From the NCBI GenBank assembly GCA_018222805.1, contig JAAEZQ010000002.1, positions 1-64,000 on the forward strand: a stretch of 64,000 nt of DNA, written 5' to 3'. The position numbers and the translations under genes were made by a program. The notes beneath the pieces were generated by a model that was not told where the DNA came from, did not search any database, and worked only from the letters and a program-made list of their open reading frames with translations. How positions within the stretch are numbered: position 1 is the first letter of the stretch; each line of letters starts with the position of its first letter. Of this stretch, positions 28,374-37,715 are shown piece by piece. The stretch comes from Vibrionaceae bacterium (GTDB taxonomy: Bacteria > Pseudomonadota > Gammaproteobacteria > Enterobacterales > Vibrionaceae).

Positions 28374-28859
28374 ATGAGCAGTGGTCAAAGAGATATTACC
28401 CTTCGCTTTTTAGCGGAACCTAGCGACGTTAATTTTGGAGGTAAAGTCCACGGTGGCGCGGTAATGAAATGGATCGACTTGGCTGCTTATGCATGCTCGG
28501 CTGCTTGGAGCGGGAAGTACTGTATTACCGCCTATGCCGGGGGGATTCGTTTTGTCGCTCCGATCCACGTCGGTAACTTGGTCGAAGTGAGCGCAAAAGT
28601 CATTTACACCGGACGCACCTCTATGCACATCGCTATTGATGTACAGGCTAGCGATCCTAAAGTCATGAAAAACCGTCTAACCACTCACTGTATTGTGATC
28701 ATGGTGGCTGTAGACGAAGAGGGCAAACCAACCGACGTTCCTAAGTGGACTCCTGAATCTGATGAAGACAAAGCATTAGAGCGATCCGCCATTACGCTAA
28801 TGAATATGCGTAAAGAAATCGGCGAAGAGATGGAAGCTCACGTTAAATACCTCAAGTAA
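28374..28859 (+). CDS. Acyl-CoA thioesterase, hotdog fold (YciA/BACH-like)
   Basis: A 161-residue cytoplasmic enzyme that hydrolyses acyl-CoA. The hotdog helix region reads NFGGKVHGGAVMKWIDLAAYACSA, with the catalytic Asp in WIDLAA. The following strands are ITAYAGGIRFVAPIHVGNLV and GRTSMHIAIDV. A charged C-terminal helix (ITLMNMRKEIGEEMEAHVKYLK) is extra to the fold. Length and motifs fit the YciA/BFIT/BACH group. It is a single gene. A hairpin (TGTGTGAAGCAA at 28900-28911 with TTGTTTCACACA at 28929-28940) follows 40 bp after the stop. Confidence 0.9.
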   Translation: MSSGQRDITLRFLAEPSDVNFGGKVHGGAVMKWIDLAAYACSAAWSGKYCITAYAGGIRFVAPIHVGNLVEVSAKVIYTGRTSMHIAIDVQASDPKVMKNRLTTHCIVIMVAVDEEGKPTDVPKWTPESDEDKALERSAITLMNMRKEIGEEMEAHVKYLK

Positions 28860-28899
28860 TCGCGTAAGCTAAGCCTTCAAAAACCGCTTTCCCTATTAT

Positions 28900-28940
28900 T
28901 GTGTGAAGCAACATCATGGTTCCGCCAATTGTTTCACACA
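28900..28940. other. Hairpin after the thioesterase gene
   Basis: 12-nt arms TGTGTGAAGCAA and TTGTTTCACACA pair except for one G-T position, with a 17-nt loop. No T-run follows, so it may be a factor-dependent end, an RNA stem or a binding site. Confidence 0.45.
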
Positions 28941-29019
28941 CTCAACTCCCATGTCATAAATCCTTCACCTTGCTTTGCTTAAATCCCTGCACTGATTTGG
29001 AAATGGATGAGTTTGGATC

Positions 29020-29265
29020 TTGGGACCAGTAAAAACCACCTTAAGTGAAGACACATTGACCAATTTAAAGGCGGTCGAATATCAATGGGTAAGAACGATG
29101 TATGTCGAAGGTTACAGCGAGACTGAAATTAACCATTATATTCAAACGTGCTTTGGTGGTGATGTGACCTTTGCCAACCTGTTTCGTCGTGTCGCACTAC
29201 AGCAAGAAAGCTTATATACATTGCTCCAACATGTTGGGTGTGCACCTTCCAGTCGAGAGTTTTAA
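29020..29265 (+). CDS. Small protein, unknown (possible TTG start)
   Basis: An 81-residue frame: TTLSEDTLTNLKAVEYQWVR, then TMYVEGYSETEINHYIQTCFGGD and VTFANLFRRVALQQESLYTLLQHVG. It reads like a compact helical protein and has Vibrio-like codon use. The only available start is TTG at 29020; an in-frame stop lies 12 bp upstream. An ATG at 29003 is in another frame and stops after nine codons. I recognise no family. It could be a true small gene or a trimmed remnant of a larger one. Confidence 0.5.
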   Translation: MGPVKTTLSEDTLTNLKAVEYQWVRTMYVEGYSETEINHYIQTCFGGDVTFANLFRRVALQQESLYTLLQHVGCAPSSREF

Positions 29266-29723
29266 CGGCTAACCGTTCTATCAGCCCCTCTACCTTCAGC
29301 TTTTACGCGATGACTTTTATGTGAAGTGCTACGCAGGCCACCTACAGGGCTCTATGTAATCCATTACCAAAGCCGATAACCTTGGCCTGCTTACACCACT
29401 ACTAGCAATTATCTAATCATTGTTACTCGTTGATCTAATCGTGGTATCCGAAAGTGTATCGCGGGGTAGTTTAACTACGTAAAGATAGTAGTTATACAAA
29501 CATAAAAAAACCTGAGCCGAAACTCAGGTTATGGTTACAAGGAACTGTTAGTGATTGTGTCGTAAGGAACTAAACTAACAGCCAGCTATGCGTAACGCCA
29601 ATAGAAGCAAAATATTACTGATCGGCGGCCAAACCAAAAGTGTAATATCATTGCTAAGTATAAGGGCGACCTTCTGGTCGCCCTTTTCTAGTTATTCTTA
29701 TCAACCTCAAAGACCCGTTGAGA
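29266..29723. other. Spacer with two hairpins before malG
   Basis: 458 bp without a credible gene. AACCTGAG-CCGAAA-CTCAGGTT at 29509-29530 is a compact stem. AAGGGCGACC-TTCT-GGTCGCCCTT at 29662-29685 is a strong 10-bp stem with CTTTTC on the plus side, 39 bp beyond the malG stop. The second is the likely end of the malEFG transcript. Confidence 0.6.
29662..29690. terminator. Terminator region of malEFG
   Basis: A 10-bp GC-rich stem with a TTCT loop. The T-run is better on the plus strand (CCCTTTTC) than on the minus strand (CCCTTATACTT), so it may serve both directions imperfectly. Confidence 0.65.
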
Positions 29724-30614
29724 TTATCCTTTTACACCACCGGCGGTTAGACCACCAACCAACCAGCGTTGAGCAAGTAAGAATACTGCAGTGATTGGCA
29801 CTGCTGATAGTACTGCAGCAGCAGCGAAATCGCCCCACAAGTAGTTTTGTGGGTATAGGTATTGCTGCATACCTACTGCAAGTGTATAAGAGTCTACATC
29901 AGAAAGTAGGAGTGACGCTACAGGAACTTCACCGATTACCATGATGAACGACAGGATAAATACTACAGCTAGGATTGGCACTGATAGTGGAAGCAATACC
30001 AAACGGAACGCTTGCCATGGTGTCGCACCATCCAGTGCTGCCGCTTCTTCCAGAGAAGAGTCAATACTTTCAAAGTAACCTTTAATAGTCCATACATGCA
30101 GTGCGATACCACCCAAGTAAGCGAAGATCAAACCACCGTGAGTATTCAAACCCAGGAACGGAATGTACTGACCAAGCTTATCGAATAGAGCGTATAGGGC
30201 AACCAGTGCCAATACAGCTGGGAACATTTGGAAGATCATCATCGCTTTTAGGATGGTGTTCTTACCCTTAAACTTCATACGAGCAAACGCATAAGCAGAA
30301 GTTGTCGATAGCGCTACAATCAGAACCGCAGAGATACCACCTACTTTTACCGAGTTCCATAGCCATGTCATTACCGGGAATGGAGGCGGTGTTACAGTGC
30401 CGTCTGCGTTCGTCACAGAGAAGCCCAGAGCTAGTTTCCAGTGATCCAATGTCGGGTTATCTGGAATCAAACTACCCGTTGCAAAGTTACCTTCTCGGAA
30501 TGAAATCGCGATGATCATCAGTAAAGGGAAAATAATTAGTGCCAAGAACGCCCACATTGCAATATGAGTAGCCCAAACACGATACTTTAATGACTTACCT
30601 TGTACTATTGCCAT
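29724..30614 (-). CDS. malG: Maltose/maltodextrin ABC transporter permease MalG
   Basis: A 296-residue inner-membrane permease with six predicted helices. The EAA loop that docks on MalK reads [26 protein letters not shown]. Length and sequence pattern match E. coli MalG (296 residues), including the C-terminus ending [10 protein letters not shown], which in E. coli reaches into the channel. It is the last gene of malE-malF-malG, 12 bp after malF, and forms the MalFGK2 importer with the divergent malK product. Confidence 0.96.
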   Translation of the reverse strand: MAIVQGKSLKYRVWATHIAMWAFLALIIFPLLMIIAISFREGNFATGSLIPDNPTLDHWKLALGFSVTNADGTVTPPPFPVMTWLWNSVKVGGISAVLIVALSTTSAYAFARMKFKGKNTILKAMMIFQMFPAVLALVALYALFDKLGQYIPFLGLNTHGGLIFAYLGGIALHVWTIKGYFESIDSSLEEAAALDGATPWQAFRLVLLPLSVPILAVVFILSFIMVIGEVPVASLLLSDVDSYTLAVGMQQYLYPQNYLWGDFAAAAVLSAVPITAVFLLAQRWLVGGLTAGGVKG

Positions 30615-30626
30615 TATAATGTCTCC

Positions 30627-32201
30627 TTAATCTTGAGCTACTTTAGTTACACGTAGGTTTAGAAGAGCCAACGCGCCAACCAACAGGAAGATAAGTGTTG
30701 CTACAGCACTTGCCAGACCGAAGTCTTGACCACCAGCACCTTCAAATGCGATTCGGTAGGTGTAGCTTACCAATAAGTCTGTATAACCCGCTGGTTCCGA
30801 AGTACCAATCATGTTAGGACCACCACCTGTCAACAACTGGATTAGTACGAAGTTGTTGAAGTTAAATGCAAAGCTTGCAATCAACAATGGCGTCAACGGT
30901 TTAAGCATCATTGGTAACGTAATGCGAGTAAAGTTTGAAACAAAGTTCGCACCATCGATAGCAGAAGCCTCGTAAAGGTCATCAGGAATCGCTTTTAGCA
31001 GACCCATACATAGAATCATCATGTAAGGGAAACCAAGCCAGGTGTTTACAATCAAGATCATGCTTTTCGCCATGAACGGGTCAGAGAACCAAGCTGGGCT
31101 GATACCAAACAGACCTTCAAGTAGCATGTTGATCTCACCAAAGCTTTGGTTAAACAAACCTTTAAAGATCAGGATAGAAATAAACGCTGGTACCGCATAA
31201 GGCAGAATCAGTAATAGTCGGTATACCGAGCGGCCTTTTAGCTCTTCCCACTGAACCACACTCGCCAGTACCAAACCAATGATTAGAGTAAATAGTACTG
31301 TTAGTGCAGAGAAAACAATCGTCCAGATAAAGATGCTAATAAATGGTTCTTTGATACCGTCATCTTTCCAAACTCGCTCAAAGTTATGAGTACCAATACC
31401 AACGACGAAACCTGGTGATACGGTGCTACCGAAAAACTGACCATTTTCGTCAACTGGCTGGTAGTAACCCGTTTCCATGTTTGGAAGAAGTGTTTCTTGA
31501 GTGCGATTGTTAAATAGAGTCTGACCATCTTCTTGAAGGGTGTACAAAGGTACGACGGCTGCAAACTTACGCAGACCACTCATACGAATGTCATCGCCAC
31601 TAGGAAGGTGAAGATCGACAGCGCTTAACGCGGTACGATTGCTTACGATGGTTTTGATTTGTTCCTTTTCACCCGTCGCTTCTTGGATAGGCTCAAGATC
31701 TAATTCCGTTGCAGAGAAACCTTGCAGCTGGAAAGTCGGCGTAGCAAGTAGCTCACCATCTTTCTCGACCACAATTTGGTGGCCCTGCTCTGTTTTATAC
31801 AAAGTGAACGGATAGCTATCACCACTTTGATAAGTTCTGTCCAAAAGTACAGTTTGAGCACGCTCGAAAGAGAGCTGGTTTTTGGCACTGTAGTTAGTGA
31901 ATGCCAGACCTACGGTATACGCCAATGGGAACAGGATGAACAAAATCATCCCTGCGATACCAGGGTAAATGTAACGGTGAGCGTAAGTCTTTTTACTACC
32001 AAAAATGTACAGTGCTAGAGCAGTAAGAATAATCGTAAGAAGTGCAAACGCAATCTCACCGCGCGAATACATAAGAATTGTTGCGTAACCATTAATAATG
32101 CCGACCGTGCCTAAAAGTGCCCACTTGGTAAACACTTTTTTGCTGCTCGGAAGGTTGGCTGCTGGTGCTGTCATAGCTTTTGTACCTTGAACTGACTGCA
32201 T
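30627..32201 (-). CDS. malF: Maltose/maltodextrin ABC transporter permease MalF
   Basis: A 524-residue permease with eight predicted helices. The large periplasmic P2 domain characteristic of enterobacterial MalF lies between about residues 95 and 275. The EAA loop is YEASAIDGANFVSNFTRITL. A Lys/Ser-rich N-terminal segment precedes helix 1. It pairs with MalG to form the channel that takes maltodextrins from MalE. It lies 78 bp after malE; that spacer contains a GC-rich hairpin at 32239-32265. Confidence 0.96.
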   Translation of the reverse strand: MQSVQGTKAMTAPAANLPSSKKVFTKWALLGTVGIINGYATILMYSRGEIAFALLTIILTALALYIFGSKKTYAHRYIYPGIAGMILFILFPLAYTVGLAFTNYSAKNQLSFERAQTVLLDRTYQSGDSYPFTLYKTEQGHQIVVEKDGELLATPTFQLQGFSATELDLEPIQEATGEKEQIKTIVSNRTALSAVDLHLPSGDDIRMSGLRKFAAVVPLYTLQEDGQTLFNNRTQETLLPNMETGYYQPVDENGQFFGSTVSPGFVVGIGTHNFERVWKDDGIKEPFISIFIWTIVFSALTVLFTLIIGLVLASVVQWEELKGRSVYRLLLILPYAVPAFISILIFKGLFNQSFGEINMLLEGLFGISPAWFSDPFMAKSMILIVNTWLGFPYMMILCMGLLKAIPDDLYEASAIDGANFVSNFTRITLPMMLKPLTPLLIASFAFNFNNFVLIQLLTGGGPNMIGTSEPAGYTDLLVSYTYRIAFEGAGGQDFGLASAVATLIFLLVGALALLNLRVTKVAQD

Positions 32202-32238
32202 AGGGAACCTGCTAGCGAATATAGAATAAATATAGAAA

Positions 32239-32265
32239 AGTAAGGAGGAGTTACCCCCTCCTTAA
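32239..32265 (-). terminator. malE-malF intercistronic hairpin
   Basis: On the minus strand TAAGGAGGGGG pairs with CTCCTCCTTA across TAA, followed by CTTTTC. It lies 15 bp after the malE stop. In E. coli an intercistronic structure at the same place helps keep MalE in large excess over MalF. Partial termination or 3' protection is expected here too. Confidence 0.75.
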
Positions 32266-32279
32266 AAGGTATTACTGAA

Positions 32280-33458
32280 TTATTTAGTCATTTGTTTTTC
32301 TGCATCAGCTAGTGCTGCATCTACAGTTTGACGACCGTCAACAACGTTGATGATTGCGTTCTTAGCCGCACCCCAGAATGCATTCATTTGAGGAATGTTT
32401 GGCATGATTTCGCCGTTCATTGCGTTGTCCATAGTTGCCGCGATTCGTGCATCAGAATCTAGCTCACGTTGGAATGAGTTAAGTGCTACCGCGCCCAATG
32501 GCTTGTCATCGTTAACTTTACGCAGACCTTCGTTAGTTAGTAGGTAGTTCTCTAGGAATTCTACCGCTAGGTCTTTGTTCGGTGATGCAGTGCTGATACC
32601 AGCGGTTAGAACACCAACGAATGGCTTAGAAGACTGGCCTTGGAATTTAGGTAGTGTAGTCACACCGTAGTTGATGCCAGACTTCTCGATGTTACCCCAA
32701 GACCACGGACCGTTGATAGTCATCGCAGTTTCACCTTGGTTGAACGCAGACTCAGATACTGAGTAATCCATATCTGCAGAAATGACGCCTTTGTCTACAA
32801 GACCTTTAACGAAAGACATTGAATCTTTCACGCCGTCCTTATCAATACCAACGTCTTTAACGTCGTAACCTTCAGAAGTGTATTTGAATGCATAGCCGCC
32901 ATCAGCAGCCATTAGTGGCCAAGTGAAGTACGGTTCTTTTAGGTTCCACATGATTGCAGATTTGCCGTCTTTCTTAAGTTTCGCGTCAAGCTCTGCAACT
33001 TCTTCCCAGCTCTTAGGTGGGTTTGGAACAAGATCTTTGTTGTAGATTAGAGATAGAGACTCAACCGCTACAGGGTAACCGATCAGTTTGCCGTCGTAAC
33101 GCACTGCATCCCATGCGAAATCAACGATACCGTCCTTAATTTCTTTAGAAGGTTTGATTTCAGCCAAAAGTCCAGCTTCTGCGTAACCACCAAAACGGTC
33201 GTGTGCCCAGAATACGATATCAGGACCGTCACCAGTCGCTGCTGTTTGTGGGAATCGATCTTGAAGGCCATCAGGGTGAGCCACTGTTACTTTAATACCA
33301 GTGTCTTCTTCAAACTTCTTACCAACTTCAGCGAGGCCGTTGTAACCTTTGTCGCCATTGATCCAGATAGTTAGTTGTCCTTCTTCGATGGCAGCATGTG
33401 CACCAAATGACCCTAAAGCAACAAGAGTACCGAGTGCTACAGCGCTTAACTTTTTCAT
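32280..33458 (-). CDS. malE: Periplasmic maltose-binding protein MalE
   Basis: A 392-residue precursor. The signal peptide is [22 protein letters not shown], and the mature protein starts [20 protein letters not shown], very close to E. coli MalE. The aromatic sugar-binding residues occur in segments such as [25 protein letters not shown] and [12 protein letters not shown]. It delivers maltose and maltodextrins to MalFGK2. It is first in its operon, with a 670-bp regulatory region shared with the divergent malK and a hairpin downstream. Confidence 0.97.
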   Translation of the reverse strand: MKKLSAVALGTLVALGSFGAHAAIEEGQLTIWINGDKGYNGLAEVGKKFEEDTGIKVTVAHPDGLQDRFPQTAATGDGPDIVFWAHDRFGGYAEAGLLAEIKPSKEIKDGIVDFAWDAVRYDGKLIGYPVAVESLSLIYNKDLVPNPPKSWEEVAELDAKLKKDGKSAIMWNLKEPYFTWPLMAADGGYAFKYTSEGYDVKDVGIDKDGVKDSMSFVKGLVDKGVISADMDYSVSESAFNQGETAMTINGPWSWGNIEKSGINYGVTTLPKFQGQSSKPFVGVLTAGISTASPNKDLAVEFLENYLLTNEGLRKVNDDKPLGAVALNSFQRELDSDARIAATMDNAMNGEIMPNIPQMNAFWGAAKNAIINVVDGRQTVDAALADAEKQMTK

Positions 33459-34128
33459 GTTCGTATCCTTTGTTATATTTTTGATGTAGGGCTAGTCCAT
33501 TGAGGTTCAGCCGTATTTCGACATATATCATCTGAAATAATCCAATATGTCTCATCCTCCTAATCCCTACGCCCTATCAATTATGGCGTATTTTCGTGAT
33601 CTATATCGCCAAGCATAGGAGACTCAAATCACAAAAAAGACTTTTGTCGTGATCCACTTCAACTTTAGGTGGTGCGATAATGTGATTTCCGCCCAACTCC
33701 TTCATTAGTACTCCTTTTTTACTCCTCCCTGTCTACTCCCCCCACAATTATTTTGATTAGGAGGATGTGGCAAATGGAACAATCTTAGAAACTGCACCCA
33801 TCCAAGAGTGGATGGTAAGAACCCTTTCCCAGCAGCACCTATACGTTAGGTTAAAATATGCTGGTTTTGCATTGCCATACGAGTGGAATGTCATTGATTG
33901 GTGTTGTTTGTGGTTATTTTTTCACGGGGGAGACAACGCTATTAATGTGGGGGAGAGAAACTCGTACTTGGCTGTGACGGGTAGCACTTCTTAGGACAAC
34001 TTATTGAAGTGCTACCCTACTTTTCTTATCAACCACCATTACTTACCGATTCCTACTGTTACTGCTCGCTAGATAATTCATATAATGATGAGTGGTGAAA
34101 AATAAAAATTTGATCGAGGACGAGCTAA
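33459..34128. promoter_or_regulatory. Divergent malE/malK control region with MalT-like boxes
   Basis: 670 bp without a supported gene. Several purine-rich boxes resemble the MalT site GGGGA(G/T)GAGG: minus-strand GGAGGATGA near 33552, CAGGGAGGAG near 33722 and GGGGGGAGTAG near 33733; plus-strand AGGAGGATGTGG at 33759-33770 and GGGGGAGAG at about 33949. TGTGATTT near 33681 and the minus-strand TTTGTGATTTGAGTC near 33623 are half-good CRP sites. This matches the interleaved MalT/CRP layout of E. coli malEp-malKp. malT itself is not in the window. Confidence 0.55.
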
Positions 34129-35247
34129 ATGGCGAGTGTCACGTTAAAAAATGTTTGTAAAGCGTATGGCGACGTATTAATTTCTAAAAACGTTGACCTG
34201 GAAATTAACGAAGGTGAATTTGTTGTTTTCGTAGGTCCATCGGGTTGTGGTAAATCTACCCTGCTACGATGTATTGCCGGTCTTGAAGACATTACTTCAG
34301 GTGATTTATATATTGGTGACGAGCGCATGAATGACGTTGAACCATCCAAACGTGGTGTTGGTATGGTATTCCAGTCTTACGCTCTATACCCACACTTAAA
34401 CCTTTATGACAATATGTCATTTGGTCTGAAGCTGGCTAAAGCAGAAAAGGCTGAGATTGATAAGCGTGTTGAGCACGCAGCAGAAATCCTACAGTTAGGC
34501 CACCTGCTTGAACGTCAACCAAAAGCACTTTCAGGCGGTCAACGCCAACGCGTAGCGATTGGTCGTACTCTGGTTTCACAACCAAACGTATTCCTTTTGG
34601 ATGAACCTCTGTCTAACCTTGACGCGGCACTGCGTGTAAACATGCGTTCTCAAATCACTAAATTACAGCGCCAATTGGGCTGTACGATGATTTACGTTAC
34701 GCACGATCAGGTAGAAGCGATGACGATGGCTGATAAGATCGTCGTTTTGGATGGTGGTTATGTCTCTCAGGTTGGTAAACCTCTTGAGCTATACCATTAC
34801 CCACAAAACCGTTTCGTTGCTGGCTTCATCGGTTCTCCGAAAATGAACTTCATGAGTGTATTCATTGAAGAAACCGAAGCAGAGCGCGTAAAAGTTCAGC
34901 TATCAAACGGCGTGTCATTCTGGATTCCTGTTGACGGTACAACCGTTAACCGCGGTGACCGTATGTCTTTGGGTGTTCGTCCGGAGCATTTACTATCCGC
35001 TTCTGAAGCAGACGCAAGCATTCACGGTGAAGTGATGATTGTTGAGAAATTAGGTAACGAAACTCAGGTATACCTAAATCTTGACGGTGCAGATGCTGAC
35101 GTTATATTCCGTCAACCAGATACGCTAGCTGTTGAACTCGGTGATAAATTAGAAATTGGTATCCCTGCACATCGTTGCCACCTATTCCATAGTGATGGTC
35201 GTGCATGTCGCCGCTTATTTAAAGAGAATGGCGTAGACGTTGAATAA
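34129..35247 (+). CDS. malK: Maltose ABC transporter ATPase MalK
   Basis: A 372-residue ABC ATPase. Walker A is GPSGCGKS (36-43), the signature is [15 protein letters not shown] and Walker B ends in [12 protein letters not shown]; the switch His is in [10 protein letters not shown]. The C-terminal half (about 240-370) is the regulatory TOBE/OB domain, ending in a segment like that of E. coli MalK, which binds EIIA-Glc and MalT. It powers MalFGK2. Divergent from malEFG; no lamB or malM follows, unlike E. coli malK-lamB-malM, since a terminator stands 24 bp after the stop. Confidence 0.96.
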   Translation: MASVTLKNVCKAYGDVLISKNVDLEINEGEFVVFVGPSGCGKSTLLRCIAGLEDITSGDLYIGDERMNDVEPSKRGVGMVFQSYALYPHLNLYDNMSFGLKLAKAEKAEIDKRVEHAAEILQLGHLLERQPKALSGGQRQRVAIGRTLVSQPNVFLLDEPLSNLDAALRVNMRSQITKLQRQLGCTMIYVTHDQVEAMTMADKIVVLDGGYVSQVGKPLELYHYPQNRFVAGFIGSPKMNFMSVFIEETEAERVKVQLSNGVSFWIPVDGTTVNRGDRMSLGVRPEHLLSASEADASIHGEVMIVEKLGNETQVYLNLDGADADVIFRQPDTLAVELGDKLEIGIPAHRCHLFHSDGRACRRLFKENGVDVE

Positions 35248-35270
35248 TTAATTCACCTTTACTCTCTATC

Positions 35271-35298
35271 AATCCCTCTCAATCGAGAGGGATTTTTT
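35271..35298 (+). terminator. Terminator after malK
   Basis: AATCCCTCTC pairs with GAGAGGGATT across AATC, followed by TTTTTT. It separates malK from any downstream gene. Confidence 0.9.
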
Positions 35299-35564
35299 GT
35301 ATCTATCCAAATAAAGCAGACTCACTCATAGCAATACGTCTAATTAAAAGCGGATGCTTTTGGTATTCGCCTTTTACTGTGTCTGCTATTCGTAATTTCT
35401 CTTGACGAGTTTAGTCAGCTTTTTATCGCCAGTCGTACATTTAGCGTTACGCATCTCAGTACCAACTTAGGATTACTAAGCAACGTGCATTGAAACAAGA
35501 ACCTCGAGGTTATTTAGGTATCGCTATATAATGCAATTAAATAACCTTGAGAAGTGAGTGCTGC
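35299..35564 (+). promoter_or_regulatory. yqfB leader with 14-bp inverted repeat around a -10-like element
   Basis: CTCGAGGTTATTTA (35503-35516) is mirrored by TAAATAACCTTGAG (35538-35551), with one mismatch in 14 bp and a 21-bp centre that includes TATAAT (35526-35531). The right arm ends 13 bp before the yqfB ATG and overlaps its ribosome-binding site. It could be an operator over the promoter or, if transcription starts upstream, a stem hiding the start. The rest of the stretch shows nothing I can name. Confidence 0.5.
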
Positions 35565-35891
35565 ATGTCATCTCATCCAACAACCATTACCTTTTTTGAA
35601 TTCCTGACCCCTTTGATCACATCGGGCAAAAAAACCATCACAATACGGGATAAATCAGAAAGTCACTACATCCCAAATACTGAAGTGGAAGTCTTCACAT
35701 TAGAGACTAACCGTAAGGTCTGCGATATCAAAATCCTATCGGTAACCCCACTTAACTTTGATGAAATCAATGAGTTCCATGCTGAACAAGAAGCTATGGA
35801 GTTACCCAAATTAAAGCAGTTGATTCGGGAAATTTACCCCGATACCGACACACTGTTCGTTATTGAATACCAATTAACCAAAACAAACTAG
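35565..35891 (+). CDS. yqfB: ASCH-domain N4-acetylcytidine amidohydrolase
   Basis: A 108-residue ASCH protein closely resembling E. coli YqfB, which hydrolyses N4-acetylcytidine. Shared blocks are the start ITFFEFLTPLITSGKKTITI followed by RDKSESHY (catalytic-type Lys and Thr), the FDEINEFHAEQEAMEL segment with the active-site Glu, and the ending YPDTDTLFVIEY. The start is the ATG at 35565 (MSSHPTT), behind GAGAAGTGAG; the frame extends six codons upstream to a TTG without support. Its stop codon lies inside the operator of the following nemR-like gene. Confidence 0.9.
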   Translation: MSSHPTTITFFEFLTPLITSGKKTITIRDKSESHYIPNTEVEVFTLETNRKVCDIKILSVTPLNFDEINEFHAEQEAMELPKLKQLIREIYPDTDTLFVIEYQLTKTN

Positions 35892-35908
35892 ACGACTGGT
35901 CTAATTTT
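35888..35908. promoter_or_regulatory. NemR-type operator before nemR
   Basis: CTAGACGACTGGTCTAATTT contains the dyad TAGAC-N5-GTCTA. It lies 17 bp before the TetR-family start, so autoregulation is likely. A copy with one base changed lies before curA at 36635-36654. Confidence 0.75.
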
Positions 35909-35924
35909 AATTATAGTATGTCCC

Positions 35925-36524
35925 ATGAACACAAAGACTAACGACACACGCCAACATATTCTCGAGGTCGGATACGAGCTAATCGTAACCCGAGGCTTTA
36001 CGAGTGTTGGACTTTCCGAGCTCCTAAAAGCGGCAGCGGTGCCGAAGGGCTCGTTTTATCATTACTTTAAGTCTAAAGAGCAATTTGGTGAGGCTTTGAT
36101 TGAGGCTTACTTCGATCGCTATTTCCGCAAGCTAGGTGAACTCTTTACGAATACCGAGCATAACGGATACCAGCGTCTGATGAGCTACTTTGAGGAGTTG
36201 GTAAAAGTTGAACAAGATGTATGTAATGCGAACAAATGTCTGTTAGTCAAACTTAGCGCTGAAGTTTCTGATCTTTCCGAACCAATGCGACTTGCACTGC
36301 GTCGTGGAGCTGATAAATCAATTCAAGCCATCGCAGACTGTATTGATGTGGGTATTCGAGATGGTTCTATTGCAAATGGTGATAGTGCTTTATTAGCAAG
36401 GCAACTCTACTATCTTTGGAATGGCGCAAGTTTACTTAACAAGCTGTATCAAGATCAGACTGCACTGACGCAGAGTCTGACCTATACTCAAGATCTGCTG
36501 CAGAATACACGCACTTTATCGTAA
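35925..36524 (+). CDS. nemR: NemR-like TetR-family repressor
   Basis: A 199-residue repressor, the same length as E. coli NemR and similar throughout. The N-terminal helix-turn-helix reads TRQHILEVGYELIVTRGFTS and VGLSELLKAAAVPKGSFYHYF. The ligand-domain block NKCLLVKLSAEVSDLSE parallels the region of NemR holding its redox-active Cys106, and that cysteine is kept. NemR releases DNA when its cysteine meets electrophiles, quinones or reactive chlorine. Here it precedes a CurA-like reductase and a glutathione transferase, an electrophile-detoxifying pair. A palindromic operator lies before nemR and again before curA. Confidence 0.82.
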   Translation: MNTKTNDTRQHILEVGYELIVTRGFTSVGLSELLKAAAVPKGSFYHYFKSKEQFGEALIEAYFDRYFRKLGELFTNTEHNGYQRLMSYFEELVKVEQDVCNANKCLLVKLSAEVSDLSEPMRLALRRGADKSIQAIADCIDVGIRDGSIANGDSALLARQLYYLWNGASLLNKLYQDQTALTQSLTYTQDLLQNTRTLS

Positions 36525-36599
36525 GTGACTTCAACGCAGTAAGAGAACAACCCTATTAGTGTCTGTTTGAAGCTAGCCTTCTGCAGACACAAAATACTT

Positions 36600-36626
36600 T
36601 CCCGCTCTCATAGCGGGATATTTTGC
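36600..36626 (+). terminator. Hairpin between nemR and curA
   Basis: CCCGCT and AGCGGG flank CTCAT and are followed by ATATTTTG. It would end the nemR transcript and leave curA to its own NemR-controlled promoter. Confidence 0.65.
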
Positions 36627-36634
36627 AACAAAAA

Positions 36635-36654
36635 CTAGACGACCGGTCTAATTT
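36635..36654. promoter_or_regulatory. NemR-type operator before curA
   Basis: CTAGACGACCGGTCTAATTT is the second copy of the 20-bp operator, with one difference from 35888-35907. It lies 15 bp before the curA ATG, between the hairpin and the ribosome-binding site AAAGG. Confidence 0.78.
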
Positions 36655-36669
36655 AAAGGTAAAAATAAC

Positions 36670-37701
36670 ATGACAGACGCACTTAACCGCAGAATCGTAC
36701 TTGCATCACGTCCACACGGTGCACCAACAACTGAAAACTTTAGACTGGAAGAAGTGGCAAAGCCGGTTCCACAAGATGGTGAAATGTTGTTAAGAGCCGT
36801 TTACTTATCACTAGACCCTTATATGCGCGGTCGTATGAGTGATGCAGAATCTTACGCGGAGCCTGTTGCGATTGACGACGTAATGGTCGGTGGTACCGTA
36901 TCTCAGGTAGAAGCTTCCAATCACCCAGATTATGAAGTTGGCGAGTGGGTGCTTGCCTATACTGGCTGGCAAGATTATGCAATTTCGACAGGCGAAATGG
37001 TGATTAAACTGGGTAAAAATCCACAAAACCCTTCGTATGCACTAGGCGTAGCAGGTATGCCAGGCTTTACTGCATACATGGGATTGCTTGATATCGGCCA
37101 GCCAAAACCTGGTGAGACCATCGTCGTTGCTTCAGCAACTGGACCAGTTGGCTCAACGGTTGGTCAAATTGCTAAGCTTAAAGGCTGTCGCGTTGTCGGT
37201 ATTGCAGGTGGTGAAGAAAAATGTCGCTATGCAAAAGAAGTGCTTGGCTTCGATGAGTGTATCGATCATAAAGCCGAGGATTTCGCGCAACAATTAAAAA
37301 ATGCGTGTGACAACGGTATCGATGTTTACTTTGAAAACGTCGGAGGCAAAGTATTTGACGCTGTGATGCCACTACTGAATGTTAAAGCCCGTATTCCTGT
37401 ATGTGGTTTGATTTCTCAATACAACGCGACTGAGCTTCCACAAGGAACTGATCACCTACCACTGCTGATGTCCAAAATTCTGGTAAAGAGAATCAAAGTC
37501 CAAGGTTTCATCATTTTTGATGACTACGGACACCGTTACGATGAATTTGCGCAAGACATGAACCAGTGGTTGGCAGAAGGAAAGATCCAATACCGTGAAC
37601 AACTCGTACAAGGCCTCGAAAATGCACCAGATGCGTTTATGGGTCTGCTCGAAGGAAAGAACTTCGGCAAACTTGTCGTACAGGTAAACAACCCTCTGTA
37701 A
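36670..37701 (+). CDS. curA: NADPH-dependent reductase, CurA-like (MDR/LTD family)
   Basis: A 343-residue zinc-independent medium-chain reductase similar to E. coli CurA, which reduces conjugated enones. Typical blocks are LRAVYLSLDPYMRGRMSD, GMPGFTAYMGLLDIGQPKPG, the NADPH-binding ASATGPVGSTVGQIAKLKGC, YFENVGG and CGLISQYN. It ends NFGKLVVQV. Transcribed from a NemR-type operator and followed 14 bp later by a glutathione transferase, it is likely part of a response to electrophilic alkenals, enones or quinones. Confidence 0.9.
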   Translation: MTDALNRRIVLASRPHGAPTTENFRLEEVAKPVPQDGEMLLRAVYLSLDPYMRGRMSDAESYAEPVAIDDVMVGGTVSQVEASNHPDYEVGEWVLAYTGWQDYAISTGEMVIKLGKNPQNPSYALGVAGMPGFTAYMGLLDIGQPKPGETIVVASATGPVGSTVGQIAKLKGCRVVGIAGGEEKCRYAKEVLGFDECIDHKAEDFAQQLKNACDNGIDVYFENVGGKVFDAVMPLLNVKARIPVCGLISQYNATELPQGTDHLPLLMSKILVKRIKVQGFIIFDDYGHRYDEFAQDMNQWLAEGKIQYREQLVQGLENAPDAFMGLLEGKNFGKLVVQVNNPL

Positions 37702-37715
37702 ATATAGGATAAGAA

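Noticed and set aside
33767..33994. 75-codon plus-strand frame between malE and malK
   Set aside because: It lies in the MalT/CRP control region, contains several MalT-like boxes, and its protein shows no family pattern; most likely chance.
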